This document shows, in pieces, positions 11,085-22,865 of a stretch of 64,000 bases of DNA (its first letter is position 1; each line of letters starts with the position of its first letter). The DNA comes from Haematobia irritans (Eukaryota; Arthropoda; Insecta; Diptera; Muscidae): assembly GCF_050003625.1 (NCBI RefSeq), contig NC_134398.1, forward strand, positions 86,367,983 through 86,431,982, given 5' to 3'. Under the pieces are notes generated by a model. It ran no database searches and was not told where the DNA came from. It saw nothing but the letters and a program-made list of their open reading frames with translations. The position numbers and the translations under genes are program-made.

Positions 11085-12925
11085 TCATTTCATTTTCATT
11101 TATTTATTTATTTTGGGTTCCTAATACACAAGATATATATCTTATAATGAGTATTAGAATCAATAATGTTATAATAAATATAATAAGTAGAAAGATATTT
11201 TAAGAAGTATAATAATAATAATTATGAATAGGAATTACATACACTGAAAAAACAGTGAACCCACCAGGAAAGATAACTTTCGATTAATTTTAGAAAATTT
11301 GAAACTTTTTTAGAAAATTTTAACTAAACGGTAATAAAAGCGCTGGCATCACTCCGATATGGCAAAAATAAGTAAATATTTTTCGACAAATTCAAGAAAA
11401 TTTATTAGACATAACTAAATTTTTTTAGTAGTTAAAGAAAATTTTGTAGTTTTAAGAGAAATCTTGGAGTTCAAAATTGCAAGAATGTCTTTAGTGACAT
11501 ACGAAGTTCATGATGGACGCATTTTTGGTAAAATTTACAAATTTAAAGAAATAATGAACTATTTTGTAAGAAATACGAAATTAGGAAATCTGTATGCTTT
11601 ATTTGTGTATAACTTTTTCCCGTTTTTTAGTTCATTTAACTAACATACGCAAAAAATTATTTGCTAAAATAAACTTTTTCCAAACATAATGATTCTATGA
11701 ACTAATATAAAGTTAACATGGCTTTAGTGAAATAGAGAGTTCACTTTTTTTGAGTGTATAATATGGTTATGAATTAGATATTAATATTAATATTTTTTTT
11801 TTTTTTTTTGTTATTTAATCGCCCTGAATTAGATATTTTGTTAGCTTCGTCTTTAACTGCGCTGTGTTGTATATACGTTGAAGTTGATTGGGTAACTGAT
11901 TCCAGAGACGAGTCGCATATATATATAAAACTGCCGCTCAGATAACTGACTTCTATGTCGAGTCTGTATCAAATTGTTACCACGGTTGGATCTAGCGAAT
12001 GTTAATCGTTCGTAGAGGTATGATGGTTCCTTTGTGTGTATAATTTTTTGGAGGAATAAAAGAGTTCTGAGTTGGAAGTATTTGTCAAACGGGATACCAA
12101 AAATTTTGTTCGCAAAAAGTGTCACACTATCGTAACGTTTCAATTCGAAGGCATAGCGGGCAATATTGTTGAACGTGGTTGTTAGTCTTTTTAAGTCGGT
12201 GGTGTTACATCCAGAGAAAATTTCACAACAATACAACAAAGTAGGGAGAACATAGGATTTGGCCAACAGCAGTCTTATACGAAAAGGTGTAAACGCTTGA
12301 GTATACCAAAGATTACGCAACATACCGTATATTTTACCACAGTTAGCATTAATATGATCAGACCAAGTCAAATTCTCATTAAAAGTTACTCCAAGATTCT
12401 TCACTTTCTTCACAAGTTCTATTTGGCAGTTACCCAGAAATATGTTAACATTCCCCAGACTTGTGGATTTCTTATGAATCAAAATTGCCTTCGATTTATT
12501 GGGGTTCAGAGCTAGGCCATTTCCATTCGCCCAATCCAGGATCTTGTTGAGATCATTGTTAACATTCATTACGCACCTATCGATTGCATCAGTAGTGGTA
12601 GATGTATATAACTGGACATCATCAGCATACATTCTTATGTTCGTATGTTCTAGCTGGTTCGGTAAATCATTCGAGTACATCATATATAGCAAGGGTCCAA
12701 GTATGGTCAGTTGCTTTCTGTCTTCCAAGTAGCTAGACATTAATTGTACAGTAGATTCAGAGAATGAAAACAAGTGGATGAGTTGCTAATACAAAGTCGG
12801 ATAGTGGACAGTGTCAAAAGCTTTCGAATGATCTAACAGTACCAAAATAGAGACTTCATTTTTGTCAAGATTGTTACGTATCGATTCTACAACGTCAACT
12901 AATCCTTTAGCTATTGAATTGTTTC
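11085..12925 (-). pseudogene. 5'-truncated CR1/Jockey-type LINE, reverse transcriptase pseudogene
   Basis: A minus-strand LINE fragment inserted in the rosa-like transposase. The 306-residue frame at 11853-12773 has SYLEDRKQ, LGPLLYMMYSNDLP, the YADD box (MYADDVQLY), LDWANGNGLALNPNKSK, LGVTFNENLTWSDHI and a thumb region. Upstream, past an in-frame TAG, the motif-A segment (LLDHSKAFDTV) is still readable to about 12900. The residues normally between SYLEDRKQ and the QGS box are missing, so this is an internal deletion plus nonsense copy. The 3' end carries AAATA/AATG repeats (complement of 11085-11110), typical of CR1-like tails. The exact clade is uncertain. Confidence 0.78.
11242..11756. mobile_element. 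MITE with CACTGAAAAAA ends, TA target
   Basis: A 515-bp non-autonomous element in the 3' UTR of the reverse LINE. Its left end CACTGAAAAAACAGTGAAC mirrors the right end GTTCACTTTTTTTGAGTG. It is flanked by TA at 11240-11241 and 11757-11758. No coding capacity. Confidence 0.75.
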
Positions 12926-13804
12926 TGGCTTATCGACGTACACCTTTTCTTTCAAATAACCCCAAAGGAAAAAATCCAACGGTGTCAAATCACATGATCT
13001 TGGCGGCCAATTGACATCGTCATTACGTGAGATAACACTGCCATCGAATTTGTTGCGCAAAGAGCCATTGTTTCGTTAGCTGTGTGGCAAGTGGCACTGT
13101 CCTGCTGACACCACATATCGTCCACATCCATGTCTTCCGATTCGGGCCATAAAAAGTTCGTTATCATCTCACGATAGCAAACACCATTCACAGTAACTGC
13201 CTGACCGGCCTCATTTTGGAACAAATACGGCCCGATGATGCCGCCAGCCCATAAACCGCACCAAACAGTCACTCTTTGTGGGTGCATTGGGTTTTCGACA
13301 ATCACTCTTGGATTCTCATTCGCCCAAATGCGGCAATTCTGTTTATTGACGAATACACTGAGATGTAAATGTGCCTCTTCGAAAATTGATCATCCACTGT
13401 TGCCATTTCTTGGAACCATTGGAACGTAGTTGGATTGTGTATCTCTCCATGGTTCAGATTGAGTAAGTCTGAAATAGAGAAATGTCAAATAAAATTCGGA
13501 AAAAAACTTGGCGTTTAGGTGTGGTTCACATTCAACATCGGCCCTTACAATTTAACCACCCTTTATTACTCAAATTGTCCTATATCTCGAATACATATCC
13601 CAGGGTGTTAGCCGATTTAATTTTTAATTCTAGCGATTTTGTAGAAGTACAAAAAATTGTCTCCAAATCGTTTCAGATATAAATATTTGTATATAGGAAT
13701 ATAAATTTTGATAATAACTCCCAACAAATTTGAAGGAGTTGATATGGTAACACAAATTTTGGTCTACATAATGGTCCCGCCCGACTTTAGACTTTACTTA
13801 CTTG

Positions 13805-14535
13805 TTTTAGTTTTATTTTGTAGACACCAAATAGCTCCCTAAAAATTTCTTTATTTTAAAAATGCCGCATCTTTAGCTCGGAATCATTACCAAAAACCTT
13901 AGGGGAATGTCAAAGCCATACAATTTAAATTACTATTTTTTTAGTGTGCAGTTGTGCCAATAGCATTCTTACCTGGTGTTTGTGTTTTCGCCTCTCTTCT
14001 TCTTATCCAGTAAAAAATATCACCAAAATATTTCCAATTAAAAAGTTAATTGAAGCTGAAAGCGGTTTCAATTAAAAAAATAATTGATACAATCAACTTT
14101 TTATCAAACGCAAAACATCAAGTCAATTAGGTCGATGATTGAACATTTTTAAATGTTTAATAAAAAATAAATTAATACAATTAACTTTTTAATCAAAATA
14201 GAAACACATAGTCAAATAAGAAAGTGATCGAAAATAGTCACGTTTTTAATAAAATTAATTGATACAATCATTTTTTTAATCAAACTAAGAACACAAAGTT
14301 AGTTAAGAAATTGAGTGAAAATGTTCGCGGTTTTTATTAAACACTTATGTTAATTTAACAATTAAATTAAAAAATTTAATCGATTTCGATTGCAAAACTC
14401 AATCGTTTAACTGATCAAAATGTTAATTGAAAATTGGAGTGAAGCTCTCTAATCGACATCAATTATTTTTTTAATTTTTCAGGTTTTACGTAGTAAAACG
14501 GGTAATTAAATTTCGAGGATAAAATCGCCTTAGTC
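13805..14535. repeat. Unassigned DNA followed by a fam-F repeat
   Basis: 13805-14030 shows no recognisable feature. 14030-14480 is rich in AATTAATTGATACAATCA-like motifs and matches fam-F (639-969, 23040-23220) in style rather than base by base. Confidence 0.45.
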
Positions 14536-14539
14536 TTCT

Positions 14540-14988
14540 AGGTTGTTCAGAAGGTTCCAGTAATTTTACAGCTTCCCGGTTTACGTGCTACAGAAGACGC
14601 ATATAGTTTTTGTGCATATATCGAGATTTCCTCTTTAACAATACTTATTTGTAAGTCTCGATTCAGGTCTCTTATCGCTTTGAATTTTTTCTATAGCACT
14701 TTTTGACGCACAGCTCCAAAGTTGGATACCTTATATTGGTATTAAGAGAACGGAATTTCTACCCATTAACCATTGTAAGTTAAAATATTTGATATCCAAT
14801 TCATCGCGTATTTTATCGATGTGGTGTTTCCAAGTTAATTTGGAATCCAGTATATTTTGTCCAAGATATTGTGCTGAGTTTTTGTATGCGTATTGAGTTT
14901 TGCAAAGTCGACGTGTAGAGATTTTAGACGCTCTTCAGTTGTCCATTGATAAACTTTGTTGAGGCCTTCCTGTTAGTCGATAAAACCG
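14540..14988 (-). pseudogene. Decayed Jockey-clade reverse transcriptase fragment
   Basis: The minus strand reads in broken frames as the C-terminal part of a Jockey-type reverse transcriptase: NSAQYLGQNILDSKLTWKHH, then IDKIRDELDI, WLMGRNSVL and GIQLWSCASKSAIEKIQ, followed by frame loss. In this clade that order follows the catalytic domain. The fragment is cut off on its 5' side by the MITE at 14991-15646. No tail or target duplication was found. Confidence 0.65.
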
Positions 14989-14990
14989 TA

Positions 14991-15646
14991 CACTGAAAAA
15001 AATATTGTCGTGAGGCCAAAGATTTCGTGTCCTTAAAATACGAATGCCAATTTTGCTTAGCATAAAGAACGCATTTCTCTTATATAAAGTTTTTTTCTTT
15101 ATCCAAAAGTCGATAAACTTTTGAATGAAGTCGTATTGTCCTTATAATTAAGTGATTTGCTTAAAAATGGGTATCGTAACATGAAAGAAAATTTGTTTGG
15201 GGTAAGGTCAACTTGACTTTAAAAATTCAGAAAAATACTTTAAAATTAATGAAATTGTCTTTTAATTTGTTGTCTTTTTGCATCATAACTTCGAAGCAAA
15301 AAATCGTTCAAAAATAGGACATGTTTTGCAACACTTTATTTAAAAGACGTTTTTAACTTGAAACATAGCATAATTTCTACTGGAAATCGAGTGTGAATTT
15401 CGAAAATAAAGTTTTCGTTAACTCGTTTTTAAAGGACGTTGATAGCATGTGAAGAAAAAAAGCTGAAAAAACGAAAAAGTAAAATTTGCTTCTTATAAGC
15501 AAGAACACAAAACCCAAATTTAAAAGAGAATTGTGTCTTAAAAGTATCCTTACTTATATTCTCCGCTTCTTTGGCTCGGAATCAATACCAAGATTTTTAA
15601 TGTAAAGACAAAATCTTTGAAACCGGGCATGCTTTTTTTTTCAGTG
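14991..15646. mobile_element. MITE with CACTGAAAAAAA ends, TA target
   Basis: A 656-bp element with inverted ends CACTGAAAAAAA... and ...TTTTTTTTTCAGTG, with a second matched block AAAGATTT/AAATCTTT inside. TA lies at 14989-14990 and 15647-15648. The start at about 61905 resembles this family. No open frame. Confidence 0.75.
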
Positions 15647-15648
15647 TA

Positions 15649-15960
15649 TCATAGACAAATTTTCCTATGAAGTACTTTTCGGTTACAGGCATATCATACG
15701 TACAGTGGGGAGCAAACCCGAGTGCAGGTTTTCACTTTTTGGAATCTTTATTAAATGGAAAATGTCCAATTAGGCCCACAGCGATTGGACCGTTGATGAA
15801 TGGAAATAAGATATATAGCCAGATAAAATAAAAATAAACCGTTTTCCATCCGATGCAAAATAAAATTACTGATAACGACCTCGGAATAATACTGGTAACG
15901 CCCTGGTCTCCACAAAGACTAAGTTAATAATGGAGGGGAACTTCAAAGTTTGCAAATTTT
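15649..15960. other. Unassigned DNA between repeats
   Basis: No recognisable gene or repeat end. It contains a short minus-strand frame (15866-16051) without domain similarity. It could continue the decayed Jockey fragment, but I could not read matching residues. Confidence 0.35.
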
Positions 15961-17105
15961 CTACACGCAGAGAAGAAACATGATTGTCACAATCATATTC
16001 GAAGAGCAAAATAATATGATAGGAGCTATTTTTGCGCCGACCATGTAACATTTAACCTGCAACCATGTTGGCTCATGGTTCTAAGAAAAATATAATTGTC
16101 CTCATCTAAAATGTTATTATATTGATAAAAAGAATTTTGTTTGAATGAAAATACAATGGTCACGATTTAAAATGTTATGGTATTCATTCCAAATGTTTTT
16201 CTTCTAGTTAAAAGAACATGGTCACAACCTAAAATGTTTTGATCTTTATGAAAAAACTTTTTTCATCGTCGAAAAAAGGACACCACTTGAGAAAAGAAAA
16301 CACAAAATTAACTTTATTTATTTGTTTTTATTTATTTATAAACTAATTCATTGTTTGTTTGTATTTATAATGTCGTGCAAGCAAACATCATATATTTTTA
16401 CACACTCTATTTTATTTCAATTTCAACAATAAGTAATTATTCCATATTTACATCGTGCGCATCAAATGTACAAACGCAGACATCATGTAACTGCAAATAA
16501 AAATAAATGATCCATATAGCAAAATTCAGAACAAAAAACAGGTATATTTTTCAATTACACTTTCCTTTTTTGTGTTCACATAAAACCACGTGCCACTTAT
16601 GAATAAATAAATTAACACAAAACACAGTAAATCCGTATTCTCCGTCCATTCCAAGAAACAATCAACACGTGACTGACGCGCAAAATGAAAATCGTGTGTA
16701 CCTGCTCAATGTTTTTATAAAATTCTTTTCGCTGCAAAAAAGTTAAAAAATTAAATGGTCACGAAAAAAATGTAAATGGTCTTTATGGCCATGTAATGGT
16801 TCTAGACATATCTATACTTAACCTATAAAAATACTTTTTTCCCTGTAAAAAAGTAAAAAAAATTGAATGGTCAGGTACATGATTTTCCCGACCATTTAAT
16901 GGTCTCAAATTCTATCATTTAAATGATAGAACATGTTTGCGGTATTTGAGAACCATTCAAATGCTTATTGCCACCATACATTTTTCTCCGCTCGAAAACT
17001 ATTTTTACAAAGACAAAATACATGGTTTTCGCGGCAATTACATGCTCTAGATAAGCATTAAATGGATGCGGCAACCATGTCCAAACATGGTTTTTCTGTG
17101 CGTGT
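15961..17105. mobile_element. fam-D non-autonomous element
   Basis: A 1.15-kb element with imperfect 21-bp inverted ends (TACACGCAGAGAAGAAACATG against TACACGCACAGAAAAACCATG on the other strand, 18 of 21 matching). The interior is full of ACCATG/CATGGT motifs and a palindromic ATTTAAATGATAGAA block. No transposase is encoded and no clear target duplication was seen. It sits in a Tc1-like transposase relic, whose 3' part resumes at 17106. Its right part is repeated at 19817-20141 by the tandem duplication. Confidence 0.65.
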
Positions 17106-17290
17106 AATAGCCACCACAAAGCCCAGATTTCAATCCCACTGAGAATGTATGGCCTCTGGTTAAAAGACGCTTGCGATTACATCAAAGACCACCAAAAATA
17201 TCGAAGAGCTCTACAGGCAAGTTCAGCACAATTAGTCGGATATTCCAAAAGAAATAATAGAAAACTTTGTAGAAAGTATGTAAAGACGAG
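17106..17290 (+). pseudogene. Tc1-like transposase C-terminal relic (copy 1)
   Basis: The plus strand reads PQSPDFNPTENVWPLVKRRL, the block around the third catalytic residue (Glu in NPTEN) of a DD34E Tc1-type transposase. After about 30 residues the frame shifts, and IEELYRQV, SDIPKEIIENFVESM and RR follow in another frame with stops. The 5' part is missing because fam-D abuts it at 17105. It is inactive. The tandem copy is at 20142-20326. Confidence 0.75.
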
Positions 17291-17591
17291 TTAAACCCGT
17301 ACTTAGAAACAAAATACTATGGGCTAAATACTAAAATATTAATGTACGAGTATTATGCATAAAGTGCAAAACTGAATTCAGGCTTATTTGTATTTTATTT
17401 CAATAAATGCAGTAGCATATGTATATAATTTATCTAAATGAACAAATTTGTTTTTCAGGAAATAAAGTATAAATAACTTGTTTATGTTCAAAAGCTTTAT
17501 TGATATTGTCAGTTACCCTATGTACTTGTCGATAGTCGAGTGCTGTTTACGAAAACCAAATTGGTGGTCACGTAAAATATTGACTTAATGT

Positions 17592-19500
17592 AAAAAACAA
17601 GTAAGTAAAGTAGAAAGTCGGGCGGGGCCGACTATATCATACCCTAAACCACCCTTACTGAATTAGTAAAGATTAGCATTTGTGGGGCATCATTGGTATA
17701 GCTTTTGAAGATACACGGCATTTCCATATTTAAGAACATATTTATGGGAGTCTTGTCACAAACTGAGCAGCAATTTCTGATATCGGGAGCTATATTTGAT
17801 TTTGCACCTACAGAGTTAGTATGCCATTAATATTGAGTCATTATTAAAAAAGTGGAAATCGCTCAATTAGATGTGGGTAATAAATCCAAATTTGTAAAAA
17901 TCGGCAATATTATTAAGTAAGAGCTAAATGTAAGTCTAAATACGATCGGAGAGTACATCTAAATTTGAGTACCATTGGTTAATAAATAAGATACATATAT
18001 ATGAGAGCTATATCTAAATCTGAACCGATTGGGTTGAAATTTTGCAGACTTGAAGGGTGCTGAAGATTACTTTTTGCCAAATTTGGTGACGATCCGTTTG
18101 TAAAACAGCGCAACATGACCCCATTTATCGAAATCGGGCGATACATATATATGCACTGTTAGAAAAATATGTTTTTCATATGTTCCGATATAAACAAAAT
18201 GTGTTTCGGGCACAATTTTTAAACACAATATATTTAAGTGCAAACATGTAATGTTCCTTAACTAACACTAAATGTTTGGGACACACATGTTAATTTGTTA
18301 GAATATATTATGTTTGGAGCATGAATGTTTCATAAAAATAATATGTGTGAATGTAAACATATATAAATTTACAAATTTCGAGGAAACATATATATGTTGT
18401 GATATTTTATTTAGAGAGCGACAGAGAGAGAGAGAGAGAGAGTATAGACAAAGAAATAGAGATGGAAACCGGGAGGGTTGACGAAAGATATCAACATAAC
18501 ACAGCGAGAGAATGAAAAGAGAGCAATTTCTGTGAAACCGCTTGTATGTTGTTTCGGAAAACTTTTATGATAATTTGATATGCTTAAGTCTAAATTTTAT
18601 TTAATTTGAATCGATCGATCTTACTCAAAGTTTGCTAAATGTAATCTCCTATATCACTAACTATATGTGCAAAAAATCATCGAAATCGGTTCAGATTTAG
18701 GTATAGCTCCCATACATATGTATCGCCCGATTTTTCTTTGGCCATAAGACACAAACAAAATTTGAAGAATACCACAAATTACCACAATCTACCAACCAAA
18801 TATTTTTTACAAAATTTTGTGAAAACTTTATTCCTGTAGAAAACTTTGTCAACATTTTATTTCTATAGAAGATTTTGTCAAAATTGTATTTCCATAGAAA
18901 TTTTTTTCAAAATATTATTTCTATGGAATTTTTTTCTCAAAATGTTATTTCTATGGAATTTTTTTCTCAAAATGTTATTTCTATAGAATTTACTATCAAA
19001 ATTTTATTTCTATAGAAAAATTTCTCAAAAAAATTATTTCTATAGAGTTTCAACAAAACAATTACTATTTTTGGTAGAACTCTACCAACTGTGGCAACTG
19101 TGGTGGTAATACAAATTTATTTTCTAGGTTATATACGTTGCATTATCACGTTTTAAGATAATAAAATACTTAGAACCATTTTGTTTTATAAAAATTGTTT
19201 AAATTTAACGAAAAATATTGTAGGAAAAAATGTTTGGGAATGTATGGGAAATTAGGGACCTTTTTTTTGTCCTTGTAGGGTAAACCGAGTATTTTCCCTG
19301 GCAACACTGACTATGAGCTATAGTCAGATTGAGACAAAGCACCCATAAACATGTACCCTTCAATTTTCTTAAATATGCAACTGCGGTTTATTTCCCAGAC
19401 CTATATCAATGCTACCCCACAAATGCTTATGATTACTAATTCAGTAAGGGTGGTTTAGGGCATGATATAGTCGGCACCGTCCCACTTTCTACTTTACTAA
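17592..19500. mobile_element. Fold-back fam-C element, copy 1, with nested repeats
   Basis: Both ends carry the same ~70-bp sequence in opposite orientation: ACAAGTAAGTAAAGTAGAAA... AACCACCCTTACTGAATTAG at the left and its complement at 19431-19496. Inside are fam-C units (ATCGGGCGATACATATATAT, GGTATAGCTCCCATACAT), a 5' fam-A fragment (18156-18604, starting CACTGTTAGAAAAATATG) with an AG-repeat tract, and the minisatellite at 18762-19110. No coding capacity. Confidence 0.65.
18762..19110. repeat. 30-bp minisatellite inside a TACCAC-ended MITE
   Basis: Repeats of about 30 bp with core TTATTTCTATAGAA...TTCTCAAAAT. Adjacent units at 18931 and 18961 are exactly 30 bp apart. The array is framed by ACCACAAATTACCACAATC on the left and CAACTGTGGTGGTAA on the right, which look like decayed inverted ends. 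A copy lies at 21798-22146 and reverse copies lie at about 43124-43433 and 45254-45563. Confidence 0.65.
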
Positions 19501-20141
19501 TGTCTTTTCTCTTGGTTCCGAATGAATTTTCTCTCCGAATACTCATTTTAATATTTTTACTTAAGCATATACAATTTTTGGCGAAGTCTTATATCACAAC
19601 ATATATATGTTTACTTCAAATTTGTAAATTTATACTTGTTTATATTCACACATAATATTTTTCCTATCTTTAATGAAATTTTCTTTGTGTATATATTTTT
19701 TTAAGGCGCCAATTGGTTACTTTCATTATTTTACTTCCAGCATACATGTTTATAGTCTATTTCTAAATTAATATATGTTTGCATCCAAGCATATTATATT
19801 TACAAACATTTTATGTCTTTATGGCCATGTAATGGTTCTAGACATATCTATACTTAACCTATAAAAATACTTTTTTCCCTGTAAAAAAGTAAAAAAAATT
19901 GAATGGTCAGGTACATGATTTTCCCGACCATTTAATGGTCTCAAATTCTATCATTTAAATGATAGAACATGTTTGCGGTATTTGAGAACCATTCAAATGC
20001 TTATTGCCACCATACATTTTTCTCCGCTCGAAAACTATTTTTACAAAGACAAAATACATGGTTTTCGCGGCAATTACATGCTCTAGATAAGCATTAAATG
20101 GATGCGGCAACCATGTCCAAACATGGTTTTTCTGTGCGTGT

Positions 20142-20326
20142 AATAGCCACCACAAAGCCCAGATTTCAATCCCACTGAGAATGTATGGCCTCTGGTTAAA
20201 AGACGCTTGCGATTACATCAAAGACCACCAAAAATATCGAAGAGCTCTACAGGCAAGTTCAGCACAATTAGTCGGATATTCCAAAAGAAATAATAGAAAA
20301 CTTTGTAGAAAGTATGTAAAGACGAG
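20142..20326 (+). pseudogene. Tc1-like transposase C-terminal relic (copy 2)
   Basis: The tandem-duplicate copy of the relic at 17106-17290, with the same SPDFNPTENVW block and the same frame break. It carries no independent evidence of function. Confidence 0.7.
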
Positions 20327-20627
20327 TTAAACCCGTACTTAGAAACAAAATACTATGGGCTAAATACTAAAATATTAATGTACGAGTATTATGCATAAAG
20401 TGCAAAACTGAATTCAGGCTTATTTGTATTTTATTTCAATAAATGCAGTAGCATATGTATATAATTTATCTAAATGAACAAATTTGTTTTTCAGGAAATA
20501 AAGTATAAATAACTTGTTTATGTTCAAAAGCTTTATTGATATTGTCAGTTACCCTATGTACTTGTCGATAGTCGAGTGCTGTTTACGAAAACCAAATTGG
20601 TGGTCACGTAAAATATTGACTTAATGT

Positions 20628-22543
20628 AAAAAACAAGTAAGTAAAGTAGAAAGTCGGGCGGGGCCGACTATATCATACCCTAAACCACCCTTACTGAATT
20701 AGTAAAGATTAGCATTTGTGGGGCATCATTGGTATAGCTTTTGAAGATACACGGCATTTCCATATTTAAGAACATATTTATGGGAGTCTTGTCACAAACT
20801 GAGCAGCAATTTCTGATATCGGGAGCTATATTTGATTTTGCACCTACAGAGTTAGTATGCCATTAATATTGAGTCATTATTAAAAAAGTGGAAATCGCTC
20901 AATTAGATGTGGGTAATAAATCCAAATTTGTAAAAATCGGCAATATTATTAAGTAAGAGCTAAATGTAAGTCTAAATACGATCGGAGAGTACATCTAAAT
21001 TTGAGTACCATTGGTTAATAAATAAGATACATATATATGAGAGCTATATCTAAATCTGAACCGATTGGGTTGAAATTTTGCAGACTTGAAGGGTGCTGAA
21101 GATTACTTTTTGCCAAATTTGGTGACGATCCGTTTGTAAAACAGCGCAACATGACCCCATTTATCGAAATCGGGCGATACATATATATGCACTGTTAGAA
21201 AAATATGTTTTTCATATGTTCCGATATAAACAAAATGTGTTTCGGGCACAATTTTTAAACACAATATATTTAAGTGCAAACATGTAATGTTCCTTAACTA
21301 ACACTAAATGTTTGGGACACACATGTTAATTTGTTAGAATATATTATGTTTGGAGCATGAATGTTTCATAAAAATAATATGTGTGAATGTAAACATATAT
21401 AAATTTACAAATTTCGAGGAAACATATATATGTTGTGATATTTTATTTAGAGAGCGACAGAGAGAGAGAGAGAGAGAGTATAGACAAAGAAATAGAGATG
21501 GAAACCGGGAGGGTTGACGAAAGATATCAACATAACACAGCGAGAGAATGAAAAGAGAGCAATTTCTGTGAAACCGCTTGTATGTTGTTTCGGAAAACTT
21601 TTATGATAATTTGATATGCTTAAGTCTAAATTTTATTTAATTTGAATCGATCGATCTTACTCAAAGTTTGCTAAATGTAATCTCCTATATCACTAACTAT
21701 ATGTGCAAAAAATCATCGAAATCGGTTCAGATTTAGGTATAGCTCCCATACATATGTATCGCCCGATTTTTCTTTGGCCATAAGACACAAACAAAATTTG
21801 AAGAATACCACAAATTACCACAATCTACCAACCAAATATTTTTTACAAAATTTTGTGAAAACTTTATTCCTGTAGAAAACTTTGTCAACATTTTATTTCT
21901 ATAGAAGATTTTGTCAAAATTGTATTTCCATAGAAATTTTTTTCAAAATATTATTTCTATGGAATTTTTTTCTCAAAATGTTATTTCTATGGAATTTTTT
22001 TCTCAAAATGTTATTTCTATAGAATTTACTATCAAAATTTTATTTCTATAGAAAAATTTCTCAAAAAAATTATTTCTATAGAGTTTCAACAAAACAATTA
22101 CTATTTTTGGTAGAACTCTACCAACTGTGGCAACTGTGGTGGTAATACAAATTTATTTTCTAGGTTATATACGTTGCATTATCACGTTTTAAGATAATAA
22201 AATACTTAGAACCATTTTGTTTTATAAAAATTGTTTAAATTTAACGAAAAATATTGTAGGAAAAAATGTTTGGGAATGTATGGGAAATTAGGGACCTTTT
22301 TTTTGTCCTTGTAGGGTAAACCGAGTATTTTCCCTGGCAACACTGACTATGAGCTATAGTCAGATTGAGACAAAGCACCCATAAACATGTACCCTTCAAT
22401 TTTCTTAAATATGCAACTGCGGTTTATTTCCCAGACCTATATCAATGCTACCCCACAAATGCTTATGATTACTAATTCAGTAAGGGTGGTTTAGGGCATG
22501 ATATAGTCGGCACCGTCCCACTTTCTACTTTACTTACTTGTTC
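20628..22543. mobile_element. Fold-back fam-C element, copy 2
   Basis: The second copy of the element at 17592-19500, here with the complete right end (CTTTACTTACTTGTTC). This shows that copy 1 lost ~12 bp at its right terminus. The nested fam-A fragment is at about 21192-21640. Confidence 0.65.
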
Positions 22544-22865
22544 TCAAATGTCTTTTCTCTTGGTTCCGAATGAATTTTCTCTCCGAATACTCATTTTAAT
22601 ATTTTTACTTAAGCATATACAATTTTTGGCGAAGTCTTATATCACAACATATATATGTTTACTTCAAATTTGTAAATTTATACTTGTTTATATTCACACA
22701 TAATATTTTTCCTATCTTTAATGAAATTTTCTTTGTGTATATATTTTTTTAAGGCGCCAATTGGTTACTTTCATTATTTTACTTCCAGCATACATGTTTA
22801 TAGTCTATTTCTAAATTAATATATGTTTGCATCCAAGCATATTATATTTACAAACATTTTATGTC

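Larger units (their letters stand above)
10975..13480 (-). pseudogene. Rosa-like transposase remnant, split by a LINE
   Basis: On the minus strand, 12985-13480 encodes pieces of a DDE transposase: WANENP, HPQRVTVWCGLWAGGIIGPY, VTVNGVCYREM and MWCQQDSATCHTA (second catalytic Asp). The C-terminal part (VIENLDHRMKVC ... RGRGA) lies beyond the inserted LINE at 10975-11085. Frame is lost after the second Asp and again upstream, so no functional protein is possible. The sequence parallels the transposase at 36369-37022, which supports the call. Confidence 0.8.
10842..13563 (-). mobile_element. Rosa-like Tc1/mariner-superfamily transposon, interrupted
   Basis: Ends are inverted repeats of about 32 bp with a few mismatches (AAGGGTGGTTAAA... 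against the complement of ...TTTAACCACCCTT), flanked by TA at 10840-10841 and 13564-13565. It encodes a decayed transposase on the minus strand and is split by a LINE (about 11085-12925). It is related to the shorter element at 36262-37194. Confidence 0.8.
10190..13804 (-). repeat. fam-C segment split by a rosa-like transposon
   Basis: 10190-10839 has fam-C units (GGTTCAGATTTAGATATAGCTC; anchors at 10290 and 10440, 150 bp apart). 13566-13804 continues the unit and ends in CCCGCCCGACTTTAGACTTT and ACTTACTTGTTT, the usual ACAAGTAAG terminus in reverse. The rosa-like element at 10842-13563 with TA duplication lies between them. Confidence 0.6.
16781..22865. repeat. 3.04-kb direct tandem duplication
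   Basis: 16781-19816 and 19817-22865 are near-identical head-to-tail copies with a constant offset of 3036 bp over long stretches. Copy 2 is 12 bp longer because copy 1 lacks ACTTACTTGTTC-like sequence near 19496. The junction TGTC/TTTATGG shares only GTC with the end of copy 2. I saw no other difference by eye. The unit holds the fam-D right half, a Tc1 relic, a fold-back fam-C element with a fam-A insertion, a 30-bp minisatellite and part of fam-A2. Confidence 0.85.

Noticed and set aside
16919..17119. 66-residue minus-strand frame present twice (also 19955-20155) and similar at 9608-9823
   Set aside because: Its similarity reflects shared fam-D DNA and the tandem duplication; low-complexity peptide, no domain.
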